Shown here: positions 12,961 through 25,433 of the stretch, piece after piece
Layout of the letters: every line of letters starts with the position of its first letter
Numbering within the stretch: the stretch's first letter is position 1
From: Tetragonia tetragonoides
Taxonomy: Eukaryota; Streptophyta; Magnoliopsida; Caryophyllales; Aizoaceae
NCBI GenBank assembly: GCA_038025085.1
Contig: CM076146.1
Location: 10,602,001 to 10,666,000 of the forward strand
Reading direction: 5' to 3'
Length of the DNA: 64,000 bases
The notes under the pieces: model-generated
Told to the model about the DNA's origin: nothing
Seen by the model: only the letters and a program-made list of their open reading frames with translations
The model's database searches: none
Program-made: the position numbers and the translations under genes

Positions 12961-15900
12961 CTACTACAAAATGCGCGTCTTCTCGACGCTTTTGTATCGA
13001 CGCTTCGGATAGCGTCGTGCCGTAATTCTAATTGCAAGTCATTTCTCGACGCTTTTAATAGTCAAGAGGTGATCTCGACAAGAAAAAGTGTCGAGAAATG
13101 AATCAGCGGTCCATTTCTTTCTCGCGCGGCCCACTACTTCAGCCTTCTGGAGTGGGTGAGCGAAAAAACAAACACGATCTCTCTCTCTCGCCATTCTCGC
13201 TTGCCGTCCTCCCATCCTCTAAACTGACAAAAACTCCATTCTCCCTAAATCTCTCACCTTCTTCCATTCTCCAATCCCTCTCTAATGGAAGCTGATCTTT
13301 CGATCAAAAACTCCTCGCCGTTATTACTCATATTCTGGTTTTGTTTCAGAATTTAGGATAAATTTCTTTTAATTCCCCCAAATTTCAATCCGTGGAGGCT
13401 ATGTACTGCAACAATCCTAAAGTGTCTTCCTTTTTCATGAAATCCACTCTAAATCTTCTCGATTTGACCTGTCGAGTGCTTAGTCGTTCTTTGAGCCTAA
13501 ATTTTGTATCTTAGAACTGGGAAGTTCGATTCCGTGCGAATACAAGGATGGCGATCTGTCGTTATTCTGAAATTTGTAGTCTCGCTCATCCGCACAAGAT
13601 TTGAGAAAACTAAGGGCTTTTTAGCAGACACCAACACCACCACCAGTTCGCCTTGACCAATTTTGAATGAGGAGGTAAAATTTAACCCTAATTTATTTAA
13701 CTATAGCTTATTCTATATTCAAATTTGAAATTGATGTACAGAAGTTTGCTAATTTGATATGAATTGAGTTATGTTGTTCAATGAAGGTCTCGGTTTGTTC
13801 TTCACTTGTTTTTTCTTTTCATAATTTGTGGTAATCTGTTGAAATTAGTTTTCTTGTTTTCATGATTAGTTGAACTTTTTCGAGAATTGGCGATGTTCTG
13901 CTCAGATTATATGGGAATTGTTTCTCCTGTTTAATGTTTTGAAGGGTTCTGTTCTAAGGTTCGGATTGGTGTTTAATGTTTTAGGTTTCTCTCAATCTGA
14001 CTTAGTTCAAATGTTTTGGGTTTGAAAAATAATTTGGTGATTTTTCTTTGTTTCAGATTTCAATTTAGATTCTTCTTAACTTTATGTTGTTTGTTTCACT
14101 TTTTTGAATGAATTTCAAGTTATTTTTGGCCTAGTTTGTTTCTATAACTTAAGAATCCGCCATTTTTGTCATCTGATTAATGTTCTTAAACTTCAGGCAA
14201 TTTCACCTTCCAAATTACTTTCTCTTGTGTATTCATATGTTGATTGATGCCTGATGGACTGTAAATCGTTAGTTACATTGATAGTAATCGTTAGTTTACT
14301 CAACTGCAATTGTATATTTCTAACAATTGACAAGAACTACATGCAATTTTTGGTGAGATTCAATTTTAGGGTTTATACATTACACACAAAGTCATGGGTT
14401 TTCTGATTTTTTTTTTCTCCAACTTGGTGATTTGTTTCATTTTGTTAGATTGTTGTTCTTTTTCAACAAAATATGCAATGTGGAAAATTGCAACAGATTT
14501 GGAGAAGTCAGTGAGTTTTCTTGATGTCTCTCTTTAGTTTTCATTGTTTTAGTGCCTAATATGATATGATCAGTTTCCTTATGGTTTTGCTTCTGCATAT
14601 CTCAAAGGTATAGTTGTGGAAAAAGATTAATTCTGGATTCTATATTTGTACTGGATATGTGTTGGTTGTCTGCTTAGTCCTCCCATGTGAAGTGTTCCTG
14701 TGTTGCTTCTGCTTAGTCCTTGCAGAACGAGGGAGTTTTGATAGGCTTATGTTCACATGTAGTTGATGTTTTCTTCCTTTTAACTCACAAATTCTTGTTT
14801 GCAGCTCACTAGCACATTGGAGAAACTAATATGAACCTGCACATGTAAGTGTGTAGTTGTTCTGCGATTTGGTATGTCCTTATGTGAGCTAAGACAGTCT
14901 GGAAATTAAGGTTAAACAGAGTTCTTTTAGTAGAAGCTACTTTAGGTGAACTATGTGACAAATACTTGGCAATTTGCACAAGCTTCTAAATTCTAATATG
15001 TTGTATTTAGGTCTGAGTACTTGCTATTTAACAATGATTTTGCATGCTAGTAGTCTGCAAACTTAATGAAAAATCAAGGTACTAAGTGGAGACTCTCATA
15101 TAAGATTAGGTAGTAGGACCAACTCTTATGCGTCGTTGTTTCATTGAAACCAAAATATGTATTGCAGGGGGCAGAGCATGTTGTTGCTTAGTGTTGCCAC
15201 AATTGTTTTATGTGGGTATGTATTATACAAGCCGCTTTTATAGATGGAACTAATTTGTCATTGTTATTATATTATATGAATTGATTAGTACAAGTACTTG
15301 ATTAGTTTCATGTATTTAAGTGTACCTTGGCATGATCTTTTTCAAATGATTACTGAGTAGAAACTAATTTTGAACTTTTTTATGTGAAGGTACTTGAACA
15401 TCCAAGGGTCATGATACCGAGCAACGGGTAGAGCAGATGCGAATATGTCTCTTCAAACACAACTTAGATATCAGATCTAGGAGAGTTGCATTTAGAATTT
15501 AGACCAAGTTGTTTTTCATTTTTTTTGGCTAGGGGCCTTGGTGTTGGTTACTATAGTGAAAATTGGGTGGCAGCCCATCTGCTTTTTTTTTTTTTTTGTA
15601 ATTTTGAAAATTGATGGAAATATCATTTTTTTGAACAGACGGAAATATCCATTTTTTTGAACAGATGGAAATATCATATGTACAATTTTGATTTTAATAA
15701 TATCAAGTTACACTATGTATTCTCTTTGCCTCTTATTTTGTTACAGGTGTGTATTTATAATAAGTTAAGCTTCAAATAACAATAAATTTGAAGTAAAAAA
15801 TATTTTAAGAAAGTCATATAAAAGTGAAAATTTGGAACATCTGGGAGTGACGCCAAAAAGCGTCGAGAAGTTGGGCGCTAAATCATAAAGTTCTGGCGGT

Positions 15901-16108
15901 ATTTTCAAGCTACGACAAAAAAAGTGTCGAGAAATTTCCAATATCGACGAATCAAAGCGTCCAGACTAAGTAACTTTTGACAGCAAGAAGCGTCCAGATA
16001 TTCTCCTCACTGAAATTCTCGACGATGTAAAAAGCATCGAGAATATTTTTCTCGACGCTTTTATACGTCGAAAATACGGCAAAAAACAACTAGCGTGTTT
16101 TCTAGTAG
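12961..16108. mobile_element. Non-autonomous DNA transposon with hairpin-rich ends (3148 bp)
   Basis: The left end reads CTACTACAAAATGCGCG and the right end, on the opposite strand, CTACTAGAAAACACGC, an imperfect terminal inverted repeat. TA flanks both ends (12959-12960 and 16109-16110), a possible two-base target duplication. Copies of CTCGACGC and CGTCGAGAA crowd the outer ~150-250 bp on both sides and form hairpins, such as TCTCGACA...TGTCGAGA near 13073-13096 and ATTCTCGACGATG...CATCGAGAAT near 16014-16045. No transposase domain is present. The superfamily is unresolved: the ends look CACTA-related, the TA flank does not. Confidence 0.6.
13100..15840 (+). other. Exon/intron-like interior of the transposon, no protein recognised
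   Basis: The interior starts like a plant 5' UTR (pyrimidine-rich CT tracts at about 13170-13280) and continues as T-rich, intron-like DNA. Several segments have good splice borders: 14805-14844 lies between TTTGCAG and GTAAGT, and 15168-15215 lies between ATTGCAG and GTATGT. A possible exon begins at 15390 after GTGAAG. These segments contain stops in the frames that I followed, so any transcript is more likely non-coding or a decayed gene fragment. The 65-codon ORF at 13098-13295 has no known domain. Confidence 0.3.
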
Positions 16109-17153
16109 TAGGGAACAGTACATATCCCTCTCCCTCTCCCTCCGCACCGCCATTGTTGCTAGTCAAAGCCCTTGTGACTATTCTCAATAAATGACGGTGT
16201 TGCAGCCACAGGTAACCCCCTCTCTTACTCTCGTTCAAGTTTTTTTCTTTATCCTCTATCTCAATTCTGATTCTCTCTGATGGTGATGGTTGTTTGATTT
16301 TACAGACTCAATCGACTATTAAGCACATTAGCGAATCAGCGAGGGTTTCACCACTATACAGTTCGTCCCTTTCTTTCTCTCCCTCCTCTTTTATTCAATT
16401 TCTTGGATTTCTGATTGTTAGGGTTTTTGATTGCCTTGTTTATGTTCTAAAACTGGGTTTTTTGGTTTGGCTGTGTGTTAATTTTCCGAATTTTGATTTT
16501 TTGTATGTGAATTCGCCTGATGGTTTGCCCTCGCGTTGGTACTACTGTTCTGATTTGAAGGTCTGACAACTTGACATTGTTTCTGAGTTTGAGTGTTCTT
16601 GAGCTTATTATTCTGAGTTTGGGTCTGACAACTAATTTTGCTTATGCTTCCCCTCCTCTTGAGTTAACCACCTTGACTATCAAGCCTGCAATGTTGATAT
16701 GTTAGGACTTCAGAATCAAGAAATCATAAACTTCTCAAGATATGAGAATCACAGAACTGAATGAAAGAATAAAATAAAAAATATCAAAATCAGTGTCCTT
16801 TTTTTTTTCTCTTATGTGTAGCCTACATTACTAAACAGTTAAACACTATTCAGTATCCACCCCAATTTTAGAAGCCAAAACAAGGAAAAAGGTTCAAAAG
16901 AAGTGGCTCGTAACCTTTGTACAAAAATTAAAATAATAGTACAAGACTACAAGAACAGCAAGCTGATCAGATCAGATTGCCAAAAAAATGGTAAAAATAA
17001 AATTAATTAGTTGTGTTGAGTATTGACTTATTGAAAAGCCTGAGAAAAAACAAACTATGTGTCGACACGTGTGACTGTGTGAGACTGTGAGCACAACAAA
17101 TTTGGCTGAAATGGACAAGAGTTATCATCTCTCATCATGTTTCTAATAGTTTA
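16109..17153 (+). other. Gene-like region with two candidate short exons
   Basis: An ATG at 16191 opens a 21-base segment that ends in CACAG before GTAACC. After a ~94-base pyrimidine-rich intron-like stretch ending TTTTACAG, an open segment runs 16306-16360. Joined, they stay open for about 25 codons (starting MTVLQPQTQST). The reading frame could instead continue without a splice to 16566. I do not recognise the product. The rest, to the LTR at 17154, is AT-rich with no feature I can support. It may be the 5' end of a host gene displaced by element A. Confidence 0.25.
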
Positions 17154-17996
17154 TGTTACACACCAAAATATGGTGACTTATATCAATAGGTCCTATAAAT
17201 AATGGGACTTATTTTACTGTGGATAAATAAGTCAAAAAGTCAAAATTGAAAGATAAGGCTTTGCTCGACGGAAAAGCCCAACAACAAAAAGGACAGAAAT
17301 ACTACGGTCCAAAACCGAATAAAGATATCCATATACGGATACGTACGAATACGTAATTTTGATGAATACGAATCAGTTTAGGAGAAAAGAAATAACTCCG
17401 ATAATCAAGAGTCAAAGAGACGTGAGCAGTTGAAGACCAAGACAAGTGGGCAAAGCGGAGAGTGTGAGATCATGGGCAGTTATCCTAAATCTCCCAATAC
17501 TCTCCTATAAATATTTGAGGAATCAGAAGAACAAGGCAGCCGAGCTCACACTGATGAGAAGTCATTGTTAAAATAGCGTAGTGTAGAATTCTAGTAGTAG
17601 AGTAATTGTAGAAGCTCTTCGAGCACACCAAGCAATGGCGCCTTCTGTCGAGGTATAATTTATTTTATCCTATATATTAGTTGTTTCCTTTGTCGTTTGT
17701 ACCTTTCTAATCGAATGAAGTACTTTTAGATGTGAATCTAACAATCTTGCTCTTTTGAAGATTCCTTAATTGTGCTTCCTGGGTGGTGTTCTATTTAGTA
17801 ATTTGTACTCGAAAACTAACTATCACTATTGCATTGTGTCCACTGGCAACGAGAGTATTGGGGGTGGAAGGAGTAGATTCGATTAGGGAACGTCCTACCC
17901 CACGAAGTCCTCGACCTTATTTAGGACATTTTTAAGGGCCGTAGGGTTGACCATATAGATTGCTTGTGACCCCTAAGTATAGAAAACTATGCAACA
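17154..17996 (+). repeat. 5' LTR of element A (843 bp)
   Basis: It begins TGTTACACACC and ends GCAACA, and matches 44081-44905 along its whole length with scattered substitutions and small indels (for instance a deletion near 44640 in the 3' copy relative to 17718-17738). The differences between the two copies date the insertion as not recent. It carries a TATA box at 17505-17514. Confidence 0.9.
17505..17514 (+). promoter_or_regulatory. TATA box in the element A 5' LTR
   Basis: CTATAAATAT follows a CT-rich run and is kept in the 3' LTR at 44432-44441. It lies about 490 bp before the LTR end, the usual place of an LTR promoter. Confidence 0.6.
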
Positions 17997-18001
17997 AGTA
18001 T

Positions 18002-18019
18002 TGGCGACCACAGTAGGAG
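18002..18019 (+). promoter_or_regulatory. Primer binding site of element A, tRNA-Arg type
   Basis: TGGCGACCACAGTAGGAG starts six bases after the LTR. The first seven bases fit the 3' end of plant tRNA-Arg and the remainder is a weak match. Ogre elements are known to use tRNA-Arg, so the assignment agrees with the lineage inferred from RT and the antisense ORF. Confidence 0.6.
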
Positions 18020-18053
18020 TTACGAAGTACATTCCACGAATATACCTGTAATA

Positions 18054-20174
18054 ATGCCTCAAACTAGGTCTCAAATGAGAAATCCAATAGACGAATCGAA
18101 TACCCAAAGGGATGATAATGCATCGAGCAATGCATCACAACCACAAGGCTCTTCCTCTAGAGAAGAAACTCCACAAAGACGAAAATTCGACATATGCGAA
18201 GTTTATGAGAAATTTGTGGATAGTATGAAAGAAACTCTATTGGCTTCTCGAGAAAGCCAACGGAAAGAGTTTAACGACCAGTATAGAGCCTTAGCCCATG
18301 AAACCTCGAGGGTTTTAACTCAGATCATCCAAAGCGTAGCAGCGGATTAGAAAGAGTACCTTGCTCGAGAAGTGAGCAAAGTGATATTAGATATAAATGA
18401 GACCTTTAATACAACATTCATGGCCTTGTCCAAAAGCATGGCCACCAACGAGATAGTTAACTTAGAGCTACATATACAAAATCATAACCAACTTATCGAA
18501 AATGTCATTCAGTTGGCCGAAGGAACTTCAAAAGATAAAATCCCTATAGGTAATTTAAACGGAATACATCTAGGATATGCATCAGGGTTACCGAGAGACC
18601 CACAAGGACCTTTTACAAATCTCGAACTGGAACAACCTTCGAATCCCATCAATCTTACATCATCACCTGGTGTAAATACGAATTTAGGTTTAGGCCCTAC
18701 GGGAGATAGGGATAACCTAGGCAGACATCCAGGACAATCATTCGACTATCCTAGGATGCCAAATATATCATCACTGCCCATTTACCCCAAAGCTAATCCT
18801 TCTGGATATGTACCAGTAGGGCAAGGAAATACATATCCAACTTTCGAAGGTAGTTATGTAGGGAGAAGAGCCAATAATCCTAGCCATAATATTCCTTAGA
18901 GTAATGCCCCTAGAAATGGAATATATGAAAACATCCCAAGATATACCACACGACCAACTGCCTATCCATATGCAACACCAGGGATAACGGGGGAAGAATC
19001 AATGCAGTCACAAATCGAACAGGTTGTCGAGAGACTGTATGGGCCCACATTGAGAAAGGTCCATAGAACCCTAACCAGTAAACCATACCCCGACTAGATA
19101 GATAGGGCACACCCATTCCCTTAGGGTCCGTGATTTTACATTATTCTCCAGAGAAGATAATGTGTCTGCCCTAGAGCATATGGCTAGATTCTCGTGTCAA
19201 TGTAGGGAAGCCGCGGATAATGAATACCTAAAGCTTAGAATGTTCCCTAGTTCCCTAACTAGAACAGCTTTTAATTGGTATATCAGTTTAGCCCTAATTC
19301 TATACACAGTTGGGAAGAAATGCAGTTTCATTTCCAAAATCAATATGCAAGGACAGATCCTGGCATCTCGATTAGTGATTTGGCTAGGATTAGACAACAT
19401 ACATGGGAGTCAGTAGAAGAATACTTGGCTCGAATACCTTACCACACTAACTTACCAGAAAAGGAGTTTGTGCAACTAGCGAAAGAAAATATGGCCATCG
19501 AATACAAAATGAAATTTGATGGCCTACCATTTGGTGACTTTCGAGAATTAGCAGAAAGTGCCATTAGATACGAAAATATGCTAAGAGAAGAAAGTCATCG
19601 AAAACATCATGGTTTTAATGCCGTCGAAATAGAAGTACCTTGGACTTTCGAGGATACATATGAAGTAGACTATACCGAATTTAAAATGTTGCCACCTTTT
19701 GCATGTCCTCAACTAGAGAAAAAGGACACACTCCTCGAAACAAGGGGTAAACAAAAGAAATATGCTTTTGACATATCTCAAGCTGATAAAACCTTTGATT
19801 GGCTACTTGCTAACTAGAAAATTAGGAGGACAAAGAATGTTAGGATACCTTTGAATGCAGAAATAGGAAAGAAACCCTATTGTAAATGGCACAAGTCAAT
19901 AACTCACAAAATAAAGGATTGTACATTTTTCGGTGATATTATTCAGAAGAAAATAAACGATAAAGAGTTATTCTTCCCTGAAAAGGATAAAATGGAAAAA
20001 GAAAAAGATCCTTTTCAACAAACTTTGGATATAAATATAGTTAATATTGACCATTCTTCTATGTTGTGCTTGCAGGTATCAAACTACACAAAAATGGCAA
20101 ATATTATGTTCAACAGGTACATAGATCAAGGAATCTTAACCTTACCGAAAGTAAAAGATGCAGATGGCACATGA
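18054..20174 (+). pseudogene. Gag polyprotein of element A, broken
   Basis: ATG at 18054 opens a charged, Gln/Ser-rich N-terminal part (MPQTRSQMRN...). In-frame TAG codons follow at 18348 and 18897. The retrotransposon gag core is at 19162-19817 (LRMFPSSLTRTAFNWY, then PNSIHSWEEMQFHF), with a frameshift near 19285 between the two halves. A CCHC-like knuckle (YCKWHKSITHKIKDC) lies just after 19851. Gag would form the particle that holds element RNA. The N-terminal extension of ~350 codons before the gag core fits Ogre, which carries an additional region there. Sequence from 20175 to 20593 still shows stop-interrupted remnants of this reading frame. Confidence 0.85.
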
Positions 20175-20593
20175 ACACTCTACACACAAGAGGTGAGGCC
20201 TAACGGGGAACAAGTCTCTCATACCAATGACAGAAACAAAACTTACAAGGAAGCCCTCGAAACTGAAGGGATGGTCAGCCCGAAGATAGCCACCAACCTA
20301 AAAGGGCTCCAAAACGCATTATGCCCTGACTGTTCTTAGATACTGCATTTCGAATTGGTGCGGCTTTAGATTATTTCCAACGATCCAAATTGGGTACCCT
20401 CTTACCAAAAATCCTCTGGCCTTCCGAAGAGACAACGAATGGACTCCCATCCCATGGAAAGAGGGATGTGAGGAGGTAGAGGAGGAAGGCTGGGGGGCAG
20501 GTTTGCTGCAAGTGGAGGTTTGCCCTCCAAGGCCATAGATATTCATGGTATCCCGAAGATCCTCGAATGTCAGGATTAACTTAGCTAGGAACC

Positions 20594-21937
20594 TGTAAGG
20601 ACCCAGGTTTTCTACTAGCTCCATGGAGTGTGTCCTTATAGAAAATTTGTAAGCTGGGGGTTTAGATTAGCTCAAGGGACCATCGAGTTAGAAAAACTTT
20701 TGAAAAGACTTGAATTGAATAAAAACCATGAAAGAGGTCACAAATCTTCTATCGGCGTTTTATCGAAGGGACAAACCGAAGGGACAACCCAATAGCGCGA
20801 TAAGTGAACTAATCATGTTCTTTGAAGACTCCCGCTCATATAGAACATATGAGTACCCAAGAATAAAGAGTTCGGGGGGCGAAGGTACGAGTTGGGAAGG
20901 TGTTAGGCACCCACCTCGCCCGTTTTATGACGGCCTCTACTAACTCAAGTTTGCTTAATAATTTAAAGACATGATTCCCACACAAACCGGATTAACAACC
21001 TAGATTAGACTATTAATGGGTTCATCACAAGCATCACAACATTTATTATTGACCCTTATTTAGACATGCATTCGATTGGCAAGTTGAACATTACAACGAC
21101 TACACATGCTTTGAAAGACAATATTTTGTAAGCAATAAAAGACGTTATTGGCATGATATCTACATTATGACTATTAGAAAATAAACAGTTAAGCAATAAA
21201 TTTAATTTGAGCCCTCAAGAGTTAGTACCTGAATTGTTGGCTATTTAGAAAATGAATAGTAAAGACAAGATCTCAAGTAAAGAATAAATTTTGAAGAAAG
21301 AGGGAAAGCTCAGTGTTAATACTCCTGAGAATAGAGGTTGTCAACTGTATACTAGGTGTTTTCAACTGAGGGACGAGGATCATATTTATAGGGAAGGAAA
21401 TAGGGTTGGACGGGTGAGGGGATGGCCGAAATTCGGAATTTGGGAATAGAAAAAGACGGGCTTGGAGACCCAGCGAGCGCCGCTAGCGGCCCTGGGATTT
21501 CACCCAGCGGCGAGCGCCGCTGACGGCGCTGGCCACAGCCGCTAGCGGCGCTGGCTGTAATTCCAGCGCCGCTGGCGGCTGTCAGCTTTGCCAGCTGGAT
21601 GTCGTGATAATGACGACATCCAGTCTATTTTAGTTTCCGGAGGAGTTTTAGTATTCCGAAAATATGAAAATACCGTTTTACCCTTCTGCGATAAAAGACG
21701 GTTTTACCCCCGATTAGAAACATGGCGACCAGGAGTCAGAAAAAGACACGAGAGGTGTCATTGGAAAGCTCTTGAATGACGCTTTTGAATGTGCTCGGAA
21801 TGAAGGAGTGATCGAGGAAAAACCTGATACCTTATTTTACCTATCAAAGAAAAAATAGCATTCAAGTTTATAAATTACTCCTTTCATCATCGGACTTTTG
21901 GGGAGAAATCTGAAGACGCTTTTTTGGCGTCTGTAGA
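20594..21937 (-). mobile_element. Solo Tat LTR inside element A
   Basis: The plus strand begins TGTAAGGACCCAGG and ends GGCGTCTGTAGA, like the LTRs at 25434-27329 and 32146-33682. It shares with them a block at about 20862-20945 (GAGTTCGGGGG..., GGTACGA, then ACGGCCTCTACTA) and a GC-rich patch made of GCCGCT/AGCGGC words at about 21470-21595. No PPT, PBS or internal domain adjoins it, so it is a solo LTR left by LTR-LTR recombination. It splits the gag-protease part of element A. A target duplication was not certain. Confidence 0.7.
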
Positions 21938-22040
21938 AACGTTCCTTAGAAAGCACAGGAACGAAGACAAACAACTGATAAATTGAGTCATGCAAGAGCT
22001 CAGGTTGCAATGAAGATGCAAGGAGGCTCTAGTAGCTCAA

Positions 22041-23110
22041 ATGAAAGTTAATGAAGATGCCCTATCAAAAGGGACATTACAGGTTCAAGTAGGTGAAATC
22101 GAATGTCCCACTAAGGACCACAATCATGAAGGGATCGATATAGATGCCTTAAGTGACCAAATGAAGGACATTCAAGTGCATTCAAGCAAATTTAAAAGAA
22201 TACAAAGAGAAGAGGACGAATACACCTTTGACGACGGATTAGAAATATTCGTCAGTGACAAGGACTTAGCAAGGACCCATGCTGTGAAAAGGTCTTTGAA
22301 CTTCAAAGATAAAGTAGACATCAGCATGGTGGAACTAATGCATCCAGAAATCTAGCACGAGAAACAGGAAGGAGGATGTTCACAACTCCTCGTGGAGGAA
22401 GATGAAGAGGGAACATTCGAATTTGTTCCCTATGAAGGTATGTCTCCACAATCTGACTCGGATAGGGAATTTAGTCCCTCTCCCCTAGATAATACACCAT
22501 ATGAGTTTATTAATGATAGGTTGCTAGATTTAAGATGCTATGAAGATCTTGATTACCTAGATAATCTCGACGAAGAAGAAAATGCCTGTAATTGCAAACA
22601 CGAAATAGACCCTGTTCTAAGAGAATTACTAGATAAGAAATCTCTTAACAATAATCATATTAAATCATTGTATATCAAAGCCAAAATTGATAATATACGC
22701 ATAAATAGGGTGCTAATTGATAGTGGTGCTGATGTTAATGTATTTCCTTTAACAATGCTATCTCTATTAGGAAAATATACGAAAGATTTAATAGTAGCAT
22801 ATGTAGCAGTATATGGGTTCTATGGGCAAGCAACGAAATCAAATGGCTTGCTTCCGGTTAAAATCAAAGTATGAAATACGATTTCTCATACTACATTTTT
22901 TGTAGTATACACAACTTCCAGCTATCCAGCTTTACTAAAACGAGATTGGATCCATAGTAATTACTGCATCCCTTCAACTTTGCATCAAATTATCATAATT
23001 TGGAATGGTGAAAAGATTGAAACTGTAAAGGCTGAAGAAAAGCCACATCTAACAAATACTAATTTTGTGGAAGCCAGGTTCTACACCGGAGAATGTGCAC
23101 CTATTTGAAT
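22041..23110 (+). pseudogene. Protease region of element A
   Basis: The first part (22041-22355) is an acidic linker of unknown role. The piece at 22392-22874 carries a retroviral-type aspartic protease motif, Asp110-Ser-Gly-Ala-Asp, after a conserved-looking KIDNIRINRVLID strand. A stop at 22872 is followed by readable remnants (YPALLKRDWIHSNYC...) to about 23107. The enzyme would cut the Gag-Pol chain. The stretch 23110-23430 up to RT holds stops in all frames and no separate gene. Confidence 0.75.
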
Positions 23111-23430
23111 AGAAATGCTCGAAGAAAAGCAGGAAGCCAAAAGAAGGCAGGAGGCGGACGACGAAGTCAAGGCCAGAATCTTCAGCAACGAGCTAAAGAA
23201 AGGACCTTTGAAGATTATAGTTTTCTAGATTTAGGATCGAAATAGTTGTAATTTATTTATTTCAATCAATAGTTTAAATGTCTAGCAAAAACACATGTAC
23301 AGACTGTTTTCGATTTAATAAAGATATTTTCTCCGAATGGAATTTGTCTACCGTCAAGTTACAAAAAGGTTTAAATAAGACTTTAAGAATAGTGGCAGGA
23401 CTTAATGGCGAAGAAAAATTAATCTAGCCC

Positions 23431-24605
23431 ATGACTAATGAAATAATGGGGGATACAGACAAAATAGCTCCATATGATATGCTAGAAAAAGTATGGGAAA
23501 AGAATGAAGATATTAGAATGGAAATGCAAGATCCATTGGAAGAAGTAAATCTAGGAACTCAGGAAGCTCCTCGATTAACTTTTATCAGTGCAAGGATAAC
23601 ACAAGAAGAAAAACAAGATTATGTGGAGATCCTACATAAATATAAAGATTGTTTTTCTTGGGCACATCACGAAATGCCCAGTATTAAAACTCGAATATCT
23701 CAAGATGAATTGACTGTCAAACCAGGATATAGGCCAATTATGCAACCTCCTCGAAGAATAGCGCCTGAGGTAGTTCTAGGGGTTAAGAAGGAAATTGAAA
23801 ACTTATTAGAAGCAAGATTTATAAGACCAGCTAAATACGTAAAATGGTTAGCAAATGTAGTCCCTGTCGTAAAAGAGAATGGGAAAATCCGGGTATGTAT
23901 AGATTTTAGAGACTTAAATCGAGCAATTCCAAAAGATGAATATCCAATGCCAGTAGTTGATACTTTAATAGATGCAGCATCTCGACACAAGGTGTTATGT
24001 TTTATGGATGGATATTCAGGGTATTATCAGCGACGAATAGCTAAAGAAGACAGGTACAAAACAACCTTTACATGCCCAGGATCATGAGGCACATTCGAAT
24101 GGGTAGTCATGCCTTTTGCATTAAAAAATTCCGGTGCAACTTACGAAAAAACCATGAATTATTTGTTCCACGATATGATAGGAAAATTCATGAAAATAAA
24201 TATAAATGATGTTGTGGTGAAATCACAATCTCATCAAGAACATCTTGAGCATCTGGAAAATTCATTAAAGCGAATGCGAAAATATAAGTTAAAAATAAAT
24301 CCACTCAAGTGTGCATTTGGAGTGCAGGCAAGAAATTTCCTTGGTTTCTTTATCCACCAACGAAGAATTGAAATAGATAAGAACAAGACCAAGGCAATCC
24401 TAGATGCTAAGCCACCTGTGAACAAGAAAGAACTCCAAAGGTTCTTAGGCCAAATAAACTTTATAGGGCGATTTTTATCAAATTTGGCAGATAAAACTAA
24501 GAACTTCTCAGCCCTCCTACGAGCTAAAGAAGGAGAAGAAATCCAATAGAAATCAGTACATCAATAAACATTCGGGAAAATTAAGATGTACTTCACCAAC
24601 CAACC
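23431..24605 (+). pseudogene. Reverse transcriptase of element A, inactive
   Basis: Two open pieces, 23431-24087 and 24109-24549, make one RT of the Ty3/gypsy type, separated by an in-frame TGA near 24085. Recognisable blocks are RVCIDFRDLNRAIPKDEYP, CFMDGYSGYYQ and MPFALKNSGATYEKTM. The usual YxDD active site is N-I-N-D (residues 31-34 of the second piece), so one catalytic aspartate has become asparagine. After another stop, a few codons of the RNase H start (FGKIKMYFTNQP) remain before the Tekay-like LTR cuts in at 24606. Confidence 0.9.
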
Positions 24606-25433
24606 TGTGATACCCCAATATTTTCTACAATTATTATGTTGATTCATAAATTATTTATAAATAGTTTCGGAGATTACATCTTATGTTCATTCAAGGATTC
24701 GATTTATTCAATCAAAGCCATAATAATATTAATTATTATTATGGGACTTTCGTAAATTGTAATTATCAAATTTGGGGAGTTTAATTAAAATGTTTTATAT
24801 ATGAATAAGAATTATTCATATTATTTTAATTTGTTTTAATTTGTTTTAATTAGCTATTTGAATCAGAAAATTATTAATAAACTCAAAAAACTATTAGTAT
24901 TTGACTTGGGTTGACTGAGGGCTAATATAAAGAAAAAGAGGAGGCAAGTAATCATTTTACACAACTGATCAAACCCTCATTATTTTCTCCCTCCTCCTCT
25001 CTCACTCTCACGACTCTCCTCTCCTTCTCACTTCCCTCACCCGAGCTCTCTCTCTCCTCACCCTCCTCCGGCATTCCCCTCACCGCCCAGCTCACCGGAG
25101 AACCCCCACCGGCGGTAATATCCTTGTCTCCCTCTCTTTCTCTTTTTCTCTTTCTCTCGCGTTTTCTTTCCCCTCTCCCCTATTCTGGCTGTCGCGCCAC
25201 CGCAAGCCAACACGACGCCACCAGGCCGTGCCTAGGGGGTCGCCGGTGATGGCCCTGGGCCGTCGACCTTGCCACTTTCTCTCTCTCTTCTTCTCTCTCT
25301 CGTTTTCTCTTCTTCTCTCTCTTCGCATTCTCTTTCTCTCTCCTCGCCTCGCTGGCGCTCCGACGACCACTACCACCGGCCATGGTGGTCAGTGGGTGGT
25401 GGTGATGGTGATGGGTCAGGTCATGGGCCCCAT
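24606..25433 (+). mobile_element. Tekay-like LTR, first part (element C)
   Basis: Starts TGTGATACCCCAATATT, the form of a Tekay LTR start in sense orientation (compare minus-strand TGTAATACCCCG of element E). AT-rich U3, a TATAAAG near 24930, and then a long CT-rich leader with GC-rich patches follow. It is interrupted at 25434 by the LTR of element B1 and seems to continue at about 31470. The minus-strand ORFs at 25092-25617 are mirror images of the CT tracts and are not genes. Confidence 0.6.

Noticed and set aside
12961..16108. Classification as a true CACTA element
   Set aside because: The ends start CTACTA rather than CACTA, the possible 3-bp flanks do not match, and no TNP2-like protein is present. 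Left as unresolved.
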